Notes under the pieces: model-generated
Told to the model about the DNA's origin: nothing
Seen by the model: only the letters and a program-made list of their open reading frames with translations
Database searches by the model: none
Assembly (NCBI GenBank): GCA_003971905.1
Contig: RSEE01000122.1
Location: 62,001 to 126,000, forward strand
Direction: 5' to 3'
Source: Moniliella sp. 'wahieum'
Taxonomy: Eukaryota; Basidiomycota; Moniliellomycetes; Moniliellales; Moniliellaceae
DNA: 64,000 bases
Translations under genes and position numbers: made by a program
In this document: positions 22,064 to 31,308 of the stretch, piece by piece
How the letters are laid out: each line of letters opens with the position of its first letter
How positions within the stretch are numbered: the stretch's first letter is position 1

Positions 22064-23395
22064 GGTGGTGGTGGGGTGGTGGGGGGTGCGGGTGGGCTGG
22101 ATGCGCAGGGCAGGGCAGGGCAGGTGTGGGTGGGAGCTGCTGCTGCGCTGAGCTGCTGAGCTGAGTACTTGCTGTACGGGGTGCTAAGTACAGGGCCTAC
22201 GGCCTTAGCCTAAGGGTTAAGCGCCGCCCGAATTCAGTGCGTCTGAAATCAGCCGCCGCCGCCCAGTGCCGCCAGCGACCGCAGCGCCCGCTCGGCGCCA
22301 GCGTCTGCGCCCGCGGATCAGAGCCGATCAGGTGCTCGGCGCGCGCGGGGGCCGCGGGGGCAGTGCGCGGGCAATGGCGTCACCAACGCAGGGGCGGGCT
22401 GCCCGGGTGCTGCAGGGGCGCTGCAGGGGCGCTGCACGGGGCTGCCCGCGGCTGCACGTGCGCTCGCGGCACTAGCCCAGTGGGTCGCTGCACGGGGGCA
22501 GGGCCGCAGCGGGAAGCGAGAATCGTCGACTGCCCCTCAGCATGCAGTTACATGATACAGCCGGCCCATGCCGGGCAGCGGCAGGATCAGCACGGAGCAG
22601 CTCCCTCCCCCACTCGTGCCCCTTGCCCCCGTGTGGACATGCTCCCCCCCATGTCGATCCGCAGTCACCGGAGCCTCGAAGGGATGACAATGACGATGAC
22701 CAAACCGTTCCTCACACCCACGCCCACGGCCACTGGGCGCACCTGCCCACGTGCTTGCCGCAGTGCCAGCGCAGCCTCAAACACACCGCACGCCCCGCCG
22801 CCTCGGACCGCGTGGCCAGTGTCTTTCTGTCGTCATCGAGTCATCGCGCAGCTGTGCCTAGGCGCCCCACCGGTCACCGCGACCAGTGTGTTTGGGAGCA
22901 CCACCAGCTGTGACACTGTCACAGCCGAATCACGTTCCGCGTTCCCCATCACATGTCACACCCCATGCGTCCCATGTCACACCAACATACATCACGTGAC
23001 GCCTGGTGCGCGACGCAAACGGACGGCAGCCAACCCTAGTCTGGCGCTGCGGCACCCAAAAATCGACGATGGCACAGGGGGAGTACAGCCTGCCTCGCCC
23101 CGGCGCAGTTTCGCGCAACCCTACCTTCCCCCCCGCTGCGCCCGCGGCCCGCCCGCCGGGTTACGCAGATCCAGCGAGTTGGCTTGGCTTCGCTCGAACT
23201 CCACCAGCCCACCTCCACCCGCTTCAGCACGGTACGTTGCCTTGGTCCCTCTAGCCCCTGCCCCTTTTGTCTGGCTGCCATGCGAGCGCATGCGCTCCGT
23301 CTCGTTGCTGCGCCTGCCTCTCCTCTCCTTCCCCAGGTCGCTCCAGTTTGGACTAACCTCCCCCCCTGCCTTGGCTTGTCTTGCTGCCGCGACAG
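22064..23395. other. 1.3-kb divergent intergenic region (SKT5-like / RPL34), with probable RPL34 5'UTR intron
   Basis: GC-rich. A 414-aa open frame crossing into RPL34 looks compositional. A likely 5'UTR intron of RPL34 runs 23232-23395: GTACGT donor, pyrimidine-rich 3' end, and a CAG acceptor directly abutting the ATG. Confidence 0.5.
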
Positions 23396-23731
23396 ATGGT
23401 CCAGCGCGTGACGCTCCGCAAGCAAAACCCGTACAACACCAAGTCGAACCGCCGCACGGTGGTCAAGACCCCCGGTGGTAAGGTTGTGACGAAGCACTTG
23501 AAGAAGCTCGCTGCGAGTCCCAAGTGCGGTGACTGCCACGCTCCCCTGGCCGGCATCAAGAGCCTGCGTCCGCGCGAATTCGCCACCGTGTCCAAGCGCC
23601 AAAAGCACGTGTCGCGCGCGTAGCGGCAGCCGGTGCGGCGCCTGCGTTCGTACCCGTATCGTTCGCGCTTCTTGGTTGAGGAAGCCAAGATTGTCAAGCA
23701 GGTCCTCAAGAACTCTGAAAAGAGCAAGTAA
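23396..23731 (+). CDS. RPL34: 60S ribosomal protein L34 (eL34)
   Basis: Cytosolic large-subunit protein. Starts MVQRVTLRKQNPYNTKSNRR, then VVKTPGGKVVTKHLKKLA, the zinc-type CGDC pair in SPKCGDCHAPLAG, and LRPREFATVSKRQKHVSRA. An in-frame stop at 23621 is removed if two bases (CG) are missing, which restores the conserved YGGSRCGACV motif. One missing T near 23679 then returns to the first frame (FLVEEAKIVKQVLKNSEKSK). Three missing bases in total. The gene is essential and normally single copy in such genomes, so sequence error is the best explanation. Confidence 0.92.
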
Positions 23732-24167
23732 TCGTCTTTCGTTGATCTCTTGCCTTTTGGCTTGCTCGTTCTTGTTCCCCTTCCTTTGATGTGTGGGTTC
23801 CCGGCGGGACTTGCGGCCAGGCTGCGCTGGCGTTCCCCGCGAATGGCGACGCGGCGCAGGGGTTGTGGTCTGCGTGGCGCCGGATAGTAGCTGGCCCTGA
23901 CGCTGGGGAGGAGAATGTTATGCCTATGCGCGAACCATCTGGATCTTTGGTCAAAAGATACGTTCATTGTCTGGGAGATGGCACGGGTAGGATGGGAATG
24001 GGAAGGGATGGGGATGGGTGGGCCGGCCTGGAAAAGAGAGGTGGACAGCAGCAGAAGCCCGAGGGAAGATGGATGGTCTGTGTTTTGGGAAAGTCCTCAG
24101 CTAGGCAAAGAACTGGAAATAATTAACCTTCAGATACAGGGGAAACCCAGTTTGTTTCTTTCAACAA
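23732..24167. other. Intergenic, RPL34 3' flank to tRNA-Ser
   Basis: No gene or repeat recognised in this 436-bp stretch. Confidence 0.5.
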
Positions 24168-24264
24168 GGCAATGTGCCCGAGCGGTTAAGGGGATTGATT
24201 AGAACAGCAATGTCTAACCATCAATTAGGCTCTGCCTGCACAGGTTCGAATCCTGTCATTGTCG
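24168..24264 (+). tRNA. tRNA-Ser(AGA) with 15-nt intron
   Basis: Acceptor stem GGCAATG pairs with CATTGTC (one G-U); discriminator G. Anticodon stem ATTGA/TCAAT; loop TTAGAA-A with anticodon AGA. The intron CAGCAATGTCTAACC lies after position 37. Long variable arm typical of serine tRNA; T arm ACAGG-TTCGAAT-CCTGT. A T-run directly follows (24265-24272), the RNA polymerase III terminator. Confidence 0.93.
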
Positions 24265-24594
24265 AATTTTTTTTGCTTGGAGGACAGGAGGTTGCGGCTC
24301 AGCTTGCCCCCCTCCCTAACATGAAACAGACGGTGAGCTATGTGGATCTTGCGTCCGAAGGCTTGATGGGCCAGAGGCAGGAGAGCATGGAAATGCGTTC
24401 ATCGAAACAAGGTCAAATGCGGGCTTGAGAAAGAGAAAGTCAAGGGGACGGGAGGGGAGGGGGGGGGGCGTCAGTCTGTCTTCCTCAGCTTTTCAGCGCC
24501 AATACGTCACGCCCCCCGGCCCAATTGAGCATCGAGGTGGAGCAGGAGCGGACGACGAATGCCCAAGGCAGCCAAGAGGAAAGTATGGCGGATT
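24265..24594. other. Intergenic, tRNA-Ser 3' flank
   Basis: T-run terminator followed by G-rich sequence; possible minus-strand C-terminal extension of the next gene (24485-24594) in another frame, unsupported. Confidence 0.4.
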
Positions 24595-25835
24595 TCATTC
24601 GGGACGGGGTACGCTGCGCGCGTGGCCCTGCGCCTGTGCCTGCGCCTGCGCCTGCGCCGCAAGGGGGGCGGGCGCGGGCGCGGGGAGAGGATGACCCACC
24701 ACGGCAGGCAAGACCAAGCGTACCAGGTGACGTACCAAGCCCACCACCACAGGCGGCACGTACGATGCCACGTACCATGCCCATGCTACCGTTGTGCCCA
24801 CGAGCCAGATCCCTGCCTCGCCCAATAGCAACGGAGGTACCAGCCACGGTGCCCCGCGCGGCACGCCCATCGGTGGCGTTAACGACCAGACACGGAACGT
24901 ACTACTGACCACCGTCCCGCCCGCCGTGTGGAACAGCAGGCGAAAGTACCCGTCCCCCGCGCTCGCTGGCACACGGATCAGGTGCGTCGCAACGGGCACA
25001 AGCGGTTGCGGTGGTGCAGATGCGAGGCCGAAGGAGAATCCGAATGCGAATGCGAAGGTGAATGAGAACGAGGATGAGAATGAGAATGCAAATGGGAATG
25101 AGAACGAGACTGAGACTGGGCCCAGCGACGCGCAAAGTGGTCCGATTGCAGTTCGTACATGGCCAACTGCTCTGGGGGAACGAGGTGCGGGTACCCACAC
25201 GGGTTGTGCGGGTTGGGTCGGTGGGATCATGTGCATGTGCATGTGCATGTGCGTCGACGAACGTACCCTGCGGCGGGTTGGGACGATTGCCCGTCCGCGG
25301 GCGGGGACGTGTACGTGGTGCGGGGGGCGGCGTGCGTTCGGAGTGGTTCGATCCGCGCCGACGTCGGTCGGGCGAAGTGAGCAGGTCGGGAGATAGGACG
25401 GACCGTTGGCTAGTGGACGAGGGTCTCCGTGCCTTTGGCGAGGTGGGGCGGACCTGCGCCGCAGTTCAGGCGAGGGGGGGGGGAGAAGTGCGACGCCGGA
25501 GCTCGACCCAGTTCCGTAGAAGGCGTCACGTCCCACTGGTCTCGGGCGGGAGGTAAGGTGCCAAGCCACGCAGCTCGCCAGCCGCGCTTGATCAGCGTCA
25601 CATGCACACGCGACGGCGTAAGCGCGTACCAAGGTACACGCAGAATCGTGATGGCAACGTAAGTGTCCGGGCCGTGGTAGAGCACGCACGGCGGGCCATG
25701 CAGCAGCGCGACCAGCGGACCAGGCTCGGAGGCAGGCCAGATGGGCAGCAGACGCAGCAGCTCCTGCTGCGCGCGGTGCAGGTGCGAGACGAGCGTGTGC
25801 ACATGGCGCGTCCAGGACGCGCGGTGGGCATCCAT
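24595..25835 (-). CDS. Unknown protein with hydrophobic C-terminal segments
   Basis: I do not recognise the family. The ATG at 25835 opens MDAHRASWTRHVHTLVSHLH followed by a compact region (LLHGPPCVLYHGPDTYVAIT, LGTLPPARDQWDVTP). After low-complexity sequence, a second protein-like block reads HLIRVPASAGDGYFRLLFHT and STFRVWSLTPP, then hydrophobic helices (WLVGTTVAWAWYVASYVP, VVVGLVRHLVRLVLPAVVG) and an Ala/Gln/Pro tail. At least two frame changes are needed. The central hexanucleotide repeat reads as His/Ser in one frame and Phe/Ser in another; the His/Ser frame joins best to MYELQSDHFARRW upstream. Two or three C-terminal membrane helices are likely. Location and role unknown. Confidence 0.55.
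25035..25120. repeat. Hexanucleotide (GAATGA-like) repeat within the unknown gene
   Basis: Imperfect hexamers GAATGC/GAATGA/GAACGA/GAGTGA on the plus strand; all minus-strand frames stay open across it, giving His-Ser, Phe-Ser or Ile-Leu alternations. Confidence 0.75.
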
Positions 25836-26238
25836 CGTGCGGTGGTGGGGCGGTGGTGCGTGTGGTGGCGGCAGGGGCGGCACGGAATGGGGATCGGGGC
25901 GCGGGGTGGGCGCATGGGAAGAGGGTGGGGTAAACGCTGGCCAAGGGGCTTGGCTGAGGGCTGACGTCAGCGGTCGTGGTCAGCTGAGCAGATTGAACAT
26001 TGCACAGTGCAGTGCGCATTTACCCTGAGATCCTGAGTAACTAGTAACTAGTAACCCTGCGTACTGTGTTGCGTCTCGCTGGGGAGGGTGAGCGTCACGC
26101 GTCACGCTCGCCTTTCAGGCCAATCAGCATCGGGCTAACTAACTAGCAACCCCCCGCCACGCCGCCCTGGCCCGTCCTCGCCATCCGCATCGACACCGCC
26201 TCTGCCGCCGCCGCCGCCTCCCCACCGCCTCCCACGCC
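25836..26238. other. Divergent promoter region (unknown gene / Rab18-like)
   Basis: Contains iterated ACTAGT (TAACTAGTAACTAGTAACC near 26038-26056) and a GTCACGCGTCACG string near 26095. No gene seen. Confidence 0.45.
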
Positions 26239-27269
26239 ATGCCGCCCGACACGCCCGCCCTCAAGATCCTCCTCATTGGTGTGCGTCCCATGTGTCCTTG
26301 CTTGTGCTTGTGCTTAGCTCGTGCTCGCGCCTAGCTCGTGCCGCTGCTGTGTGCTGACCCCCCTCCCCAGTCGGCTGCCGTCGGCAAGTCCTCCTTGCTC
26401 ATCCGCTTTACCGACGGCGAATTCCTCCCTGAGGAAGAGGCCAGCGCGACCATCGGCGTCGACTACAAGACCAAGATCGTGACTGTGGACGAGAAACGGT
26501 TTAAGCTCTGCATCTGGGACACTGCTGGCCAAGAGAGATACCGCACCCTCACCCACACCTACTACCGCTCCGCCAACGGCGTCATCCTCGGTACGTCTCC
26601 CCGATTGCCTTTCCCCCTCGGCTAGCTACCGCGCCTCTTGCCTCTGAGGTCCACGTTAACCCCCCCCCCCGCCTTTTGCCACTTATCCTAGTGTACGACG
26701 TGACCGACCGCGCGAGCTTTACCTCGCTCCCGACCTGGTTCAAGGAACTGGAGACCTTCTCAACGAACATGACTGCCGTCAAGATTGTCGTGGGCAACAA
26801 GGTGGACGAGGTACGTGAGGTGCCAGAATTCCCCCCCTACCCTATTCTTTCCTCGCTTGCAGCGTACACTGTGGCAGAGGCATGCTTACTAACCGCTGTC
26901 CCCCTGTTCGATGTGGAATGTTGATTCGATGTGCGATGTGCGATGTGCGATGTGCGATGTGCGATGTGCGATGTGCGATGCTGGATTCGATGCGACGCCG
27001 CAGGGAGCGGCGCGAACCGTGTCGACGGAAGAAGGGCAAGCGCTAGCGACCAAGTACGGCTGTGCCTTTCTCGAGACGAGCGCCAAGGAAGGGGAGAATG
27101 TCGAGCGGGCCTTCGAAGCGTTAGTGAGGGACATTGTTGTCGCTCGGCAATCTGCTCCTCCTGTCCCGCCTGGCTCTGGCTCCGGATCAGGATCAGGGGC
27201 CGGCAACAACTCTCAACCTATCAACCTGGCCCAACCGGCTCTGGGTACTTGTCATCCTGTTCGTGCTAA
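26239..27269 (+). CDS. Rab18-like small GTPase
   Basis: Ras-superfamily Rab that regulates membrane traffic or lipid-droplet contacts. Four exons: 26239-26280, 26371-26590, 26692-26810 and 27004-27269; introns 90, 101 and 193 nt. G1 loop spans intron 1 (IG then [10 protein letters not shown]); G2 ATIGVDYK; G3 [14 protein letters not shown]4 GNKVDE; G5 ETSAKEGEN. Switch and interswitch text ([20 protein letters not shown]) is closest to Rab18. One missing base in a CCGG near 27237 brings a CSC-stop C-terminus into frame at 27269, the expected CXC double-prenylation signal; without it the frame runs on with no cysteine motif. The G1 loop has Ala-Ala where Rabs usually have Ser-Gly. Confidence 0.88.
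26928..26980. repeat. 7-bp CGATGTG tandem repeat in Rab intron 3
   Basis: About 7.5 copies of CGATGTG just upstream of the 3' splice site at 27003; it lengthens this intron to 193 nt. Confidence 0.9.
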
Positions 27270-27742
27270 TTCCCTCACGCGCCTCACGCCACCAAGTCCG
27301 CGGGCGCAGCACAGCGGCCCAGCTCCAAGGCATAGGGCAAGGGACCTGCACCCGCACCCCGCCGTGCCGTTCCATGCCGTTCCGTTCGTTCGCTCGTTCG
27401 CTCGTTCGTGTACCGGTCCGGCGCGGTTGGGCGCGGTGGCTGATCGGTCTATAGAACCCTTGCTCATACCCCGCTGTCATCGACCCATCTTCCTCGTAAT
27501 ATGTACATTCGATTGCTTTGCTTTGATTTGATTTGGTTTGGCTTGGTTTGGTGGGCTCGAGCTGGCTTGCCTTGGCTTGCCGGGGCTTTGCGTAGCGTAG
27601 CGTAGCGTGGCCTGGCTGGGTGAGGTTTGGCAGGGATTGCGTCCGTCTGCCTTGGGCTTGGGTCAGGCGGGTTGGGAGACGGGGCGCGGGCCGTTCGAGG
27701 TTGAGGTACGTGCGCCAGGCACGTGGCGAGTTGGAGTTGGAG
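27270..27742. other. Intergenic between convergent Rab and TRAPPC2L genes
   Basis: Holds short tandem strings (TTCGTTCGCTCG near 27382; GCTTGGTTTGGT near 27530; GCGTAGCGTA near 27590). No gene. Confidence 0.5.
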
Positions 27743-28567
27743 TTAGAGACCAGCTACCAACTCCATTTGTCGGTCGAAGGCTTGGCTGCGGATGGGCCGG
27801 GCAGTGATGGCACGCGAACCCTCGGTGCCAGATACAAGCGCAAGCTGCGAAGGCAGGTCATTGAACGGGTTGGAAATGTAGCGCAAGTAGGTGTGGTAGA
27901 TCCCGCGGAACACCTACAAGTTGGTCAGCGTACCATGCACACTCGGCTCAGCAGGGGGGTAAGCAGGGAAAGGGGGAAGGGGGCAAGGGCGCACGAGGGA
28001 GAGCGCGCGCGGCGGGGGAGGGGGGGAGAACGTGGACGTACAGTGATCATATCCAGGTCACGCACCACCTGGCCCGAAGTGACCAAGACCATGACAATGA
28101 TCTTGAGCTTGGTACACGTTGGAACCCGTACACAGCTACATCCTCCTGCGTAAACAGTAGTCCCAAGTACTGTTCCACCTGCTTGTGCGCGGTGGTCATC
28201 AAGGTCGTCAGTACCTGCTTGCTACCTTCTCGGCACCCCAAGTATCCAAGTGTCCAAGTGTCCAAGTGTCCGCTCCCCACCGGTAGCCGTGGCGTGGAGG
28301 AAAGGGTGCGGAGACGGGGAGGGGGGGGAGGGGGCTTACTTCGTTCGGCAATCACGTCGAGAGAGCCGTGGACGAGAAAGTTGGTCTTGAGCTCTGCCTC
28401 GGCATCGGAGGCAAAGTTGCGCGTAGAGCGGGACATTGTCCGGCGCGACGAGGGCAATGCTATGCTGGGAGCGGGGACGAGGGGGAGTCAGCGGCGGCGA
28501 GCTGGGAAGGGAAGGGGAGGGGGGCACATAGAGTGTCAACGTGTCAACTACGCACAATTTTGTCCAT
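27743..28567 (-). CDS. TCA17: TRAPP-associated protein TCA17 / TRAPPC2L
   Basis: Longin-fold TRAPP subunit needed for TRAPPII assembly at the Golgi. Exon 1 (28567-28556) encodes only MDKI; introns are 28465-28555 (91 nt), 28226-28339 (114 nt) and 27914-28041 (128 nt). The protein reads SIALVAPDNVPLYA, then FLVHGSLDVIAER, QYLGLLFTQEDVAVYGFQ, KLKIIVMV, DLDMITVFRGIYHTYLR and YISNPFNDLPS, all aligned in order with TRAPPC2L. It ends RQMELVAGL with TAA at 27743-27745. One missing base near 28113 (after GFQ) and one shift near 28425. About 165 aa. The very short first exon is unusual but has a good donor (GTGCGT). Confidence 0.85.
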
Positions 28568-28859
28568 CGTACCGGTTGGATGAGGCAGAGATGGTGGTGG
28601 TGGGTTAGGCAAACCCGACCCCACGCCAACACGGTACGTGGCAACTGTCAACTGGCAACGTTCAACGTTGAATATGAATAGGGTGCCTCCTGTTCGGATT
28701 TATTATTAGCTAGCGCGGCTGCGTGGAGGGTTGTGGGGATTAAGCGTGTGGATTCTTCTGCGATTCAGCAGGCGTTCTTTTACATGTGTGGGGGGGGCTA
28801 CAGCGTTGGTCTTTGGTGCTCGTGATCGAGCGCACGCTGTCCTACTGTGCTAGGCCATC
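28568..28859. other. Short intergenic region
   Basis: Promoter of TRAPPC2L and 3' flank of ferrochelatase. Contains GGCAACGTTCAACGTTGAAT at about 28654-28673, one of the dispersed AACGTT palindromes. Confidence 0.5.
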
Positions 28860-30283
28860 CTACGCGCTTGGAGTCGGCGTGGGCGGGTGCGCAAACAAGT
28901 CTTCCCCTGTCCCGACAGTTCCCTGGCCAAAGAAGGCCTTTTGTTCTGCGCACACCGGGTTGGTGCACCCAGGACAACGTAGCTGCATCTGCCGACTCGT
29001 CCTTCCTTGGCTCCACGGTTCGTTGGCCAAGCCCGGCTGCCCCTCCAAGCCAGAAAGGTGCGCCGTGACCAGGTCGGCCAGCGCGCGCGGATAAAGGTTG
29101 GTTCGTCGTTGAGTGACTCGACGCGATGTAGCGTCATGCCATGCTGTCACAGTTGACTTTTGGTCAGTCAAGTCCCAGAGGGCAGGTTCAAGGCAAAGCA
29201 GAAGCGGGTAGGAAGAGACGGGGAGACAGACGTACCTCCTTGGCCTCTTCGACCAGTTCAATGTCTAGCTCGTAGAGCGTCTCGATGTGGTCCTGCGTAA
29301 ATGCAATCGGCACCGCAAGCGCATGCTTGTACCCCTGCCGAGCGAAGCCTTGGACAGACATGCTAGTTTGAGGACCGAGCCAAGCCGAGGGCCCGACCTG
29401 ACTCTGCCATGTGACGCGGTACGGGTTGCGGTGGCCGAGTTGCTGCATCACAGCCTGGACTGTCGCAGCCACTTCGGCCGGGTAGGGGTCGCCGCGGTCC
29501 GAAACGATGGACATGGGCAACGAGTGCGCCGAAAACAGAATGGGAACACTCTCCTTTTCCTTCTCGGGAATCGGTAGCGCAGATAACGCAGCTTGAATCC
29601 GATTGGTAAACGCTTGGACCAAGCCGGGGTGGGCAGGCCACCGATCAATCACGCTCCACTCAATCTGTTCCGCCGCCTTGTCCCCAGCTTGGACACGCGC
29701 ACGTAGCTGGCGGTACAGCTCATTAAGGTTGCTTCCCGTGGTGGAACAACTGTACTGCGGGTACTGGGTAAACGCCACTGCTCTCCGCACCCCATCGCGC
29801 GCCATTTCATCCAACGCTTCTTCCGTCAAAGGACGCGCGTAGCGGAACGCCGTATAGGCTTTGTGCGGCGCCGTGCTCGGGTGCAGCTCGTCCAGAAGCT
29901 GCGCCATCTGCTTCCCTTGCAGCTCGGTCCAGCGTCGGATGGGCGAGCCACCACCAATCGCCGCGTACTGCCCTTCGATCTTGGGCGTACGCCGACGCGC
30001 AATCAGTGGCGCAATCCGTTTCTGGAACGGGAGCGGGATCAGCTCGCGGTCATGGAACAGACGCGAGAGAAAGTCCCCGACCTCAGCGAGCGTCGAAGGT
30101 CCGCCCATGTTCATCAGCAGCACCGCGGTCGGCGGACGCGGAGGGTGCGGCGGGACTGGCAGGACCGGCAGGACTGGCGGTGCTAAGACGGCGACGGAGC
30201 AAGGGGAGCGTGGGCGGCACGCAGGGGCCTGCACGTGGCGCGGCCAACAGCGCGGCGCCCATCCGAGGCGTCAGGTGCATCAT
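28860..30283 (-). CDS. HEM15: Ferrochelatase, mitochondrial, [2Fe-2S] type
   Basis: Inserts Fe2+ into protoporphyrin IX at the matrix side of the inner membrane, the last step of heme synthesis. The ATG pair at 30283/30280 opens [18 protein letters not shown] and a presequence ending LRRRLSTA; a frameshift near 30150 joins it to [18 protein letters not shown]. Conserved blocks: [45 protein letters not shown] (catalytic His), [15 protein letters not shown] and [17 protein letters not shown]. Intron 29144-29235 (92 nt), then [15 protein letters not shown], a shift near 29083, and LADLVTAHL. The C-terminal [17 protein letters not shown] has the C-x2-C-x4-C ligand spacing of cluster-bearing ferrochelatases; the fourth ligand Cys is in QYSCSTTG. 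Confidence 0.93.
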
Positions 30284-30728
30284 CGCCGGCGAGAAGGGCG
30301 ACGAGAGAGGAGATGGTGGTGGGGAAGGGAGGCGCGGCCTGTGTCTGCGTCGGCGACCCACGCAGCTGCAACCCAACCAGCAGGAAAAAGCGTCCGGCGG
30401 TCAGTCGGCGTTAGTGTGGACGCCGAATAGCCTGGCTGGGTGCTTCGTGCGACATGTCACCGGTCACCCTGGTCACCCACCACCAGCCTCTCGATTACCG
30501 CCGCCGATCGCAGCCTCGAAATCAGCAATTCCTAATCAAATGCGCCCCGCGGAATCCCACCCCCATTCCGCCGTGGAGGAGCAGTGGAATTTTCTTTTTT
30601 TAAGCGATGCAGCAACCCCCCCCTCGGCACGTCTACTCCTACCACCACCACCACCAACAACGACCCAGTCGGCCGCCGCCACAGCCGAGACGAGGTATGT
30701 GTATGCCCACCCCCCCCTGAGACCGCAG
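30284..30728. other. Upstream region of HEM15
   Basis: Divergent flank; contains TCACCGGTCACCCTGGTCACC near 30458-30478. A short open stretch from ATG 30605 (Pro/His/Gln-rich) may belong to the next weak gene model. Confidence 0.4.
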
Positions 30729-31140
30729 ATGGAGGATGAGCACAATCATTTTATATCTGTCAATCCGCGGACGATCCGTGTAGGGTCCATGCCGATACCT
30801 TGTATCCTGGATGTCTGAATCCTGTTACGGCCACGCAACCCCAGCGACCGACTGACACTGACCTTCTTCTGTCTGTGCCGCCAGGTCTCCATCGCTGCAC
30901 CTCACCCTGCGCCGAATCAGTACTGGTATGTCCCTTTCTCCGCTCCCCCCCGAAAGGATGAGAAGTATACATTTTGGCGACGCACCGAAAGGTGGTGGGC
31001 CCCTAAATTATCTGCGTTATTGTCCTGATCAATCCTCCCCGTTCTCGTCGCTTGCGACACTACGCGGGGCAAGCATGCTGACTCGTGACTCGTTTTGTTG
31101 TGCTTCAGACCAATCCTGCCTCTGTCATCGATCATCTTCC
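30729..31140 (+). CDS. Possible small spliced gene, unknown
   Basis: Weak model. The ATG at 30729 opens MEDEHNHFISVNPRTIRVGS. Candidate intron ends: an acceptor with GACTGAC branch at about 30884, a GTATGT donor at about 30927 and an acceptor CTTCAG at about 31108. A last exon could read TNPASVIDHLPNEFLL. Frames can be joined in more than one way and there is no family match, so exon borders and even coding status are uncertain. Confidence 0.25.
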
Positions 31141-31308
31141 AAATGAATTTCTTCTATAGACAGCCAACACATCGCGAAAGAGGGAAAAAAAGTGGACGTA
31201 GCTGTGGCCAGTAGTGCAAGACCGTGTCCTCCTTACTCACAGAACCATGCTTGCACCGTATAATAACACCTTGCCGGCTGGGATACGAGGGGCAAACCGA
31301 TTCCCCTG

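Noticed and set aside
22237-23481. A 414-codon plus-strand open frame.
   Set aside because: It overlaps RPL34 in a different frame, has no domain and is explained by GC-rich composition of the intergenic region.
24595-26019. Single 474-codon frame with a Phe-Ser/Phe-Ala alternation as one protein.
   Set aside because: The alternation is the wrong-frame reading of a hexanucleotide repeat; the flanking protein-like blocks favour other frames. Only parts of it are used in the annotated model.
30605-30700. A Pro/His-rich first exon (from ATG 30605) spliced by a 34-nt intron to 30729.
   Set aside because: The splice gives an immediate stop in the joined frame.
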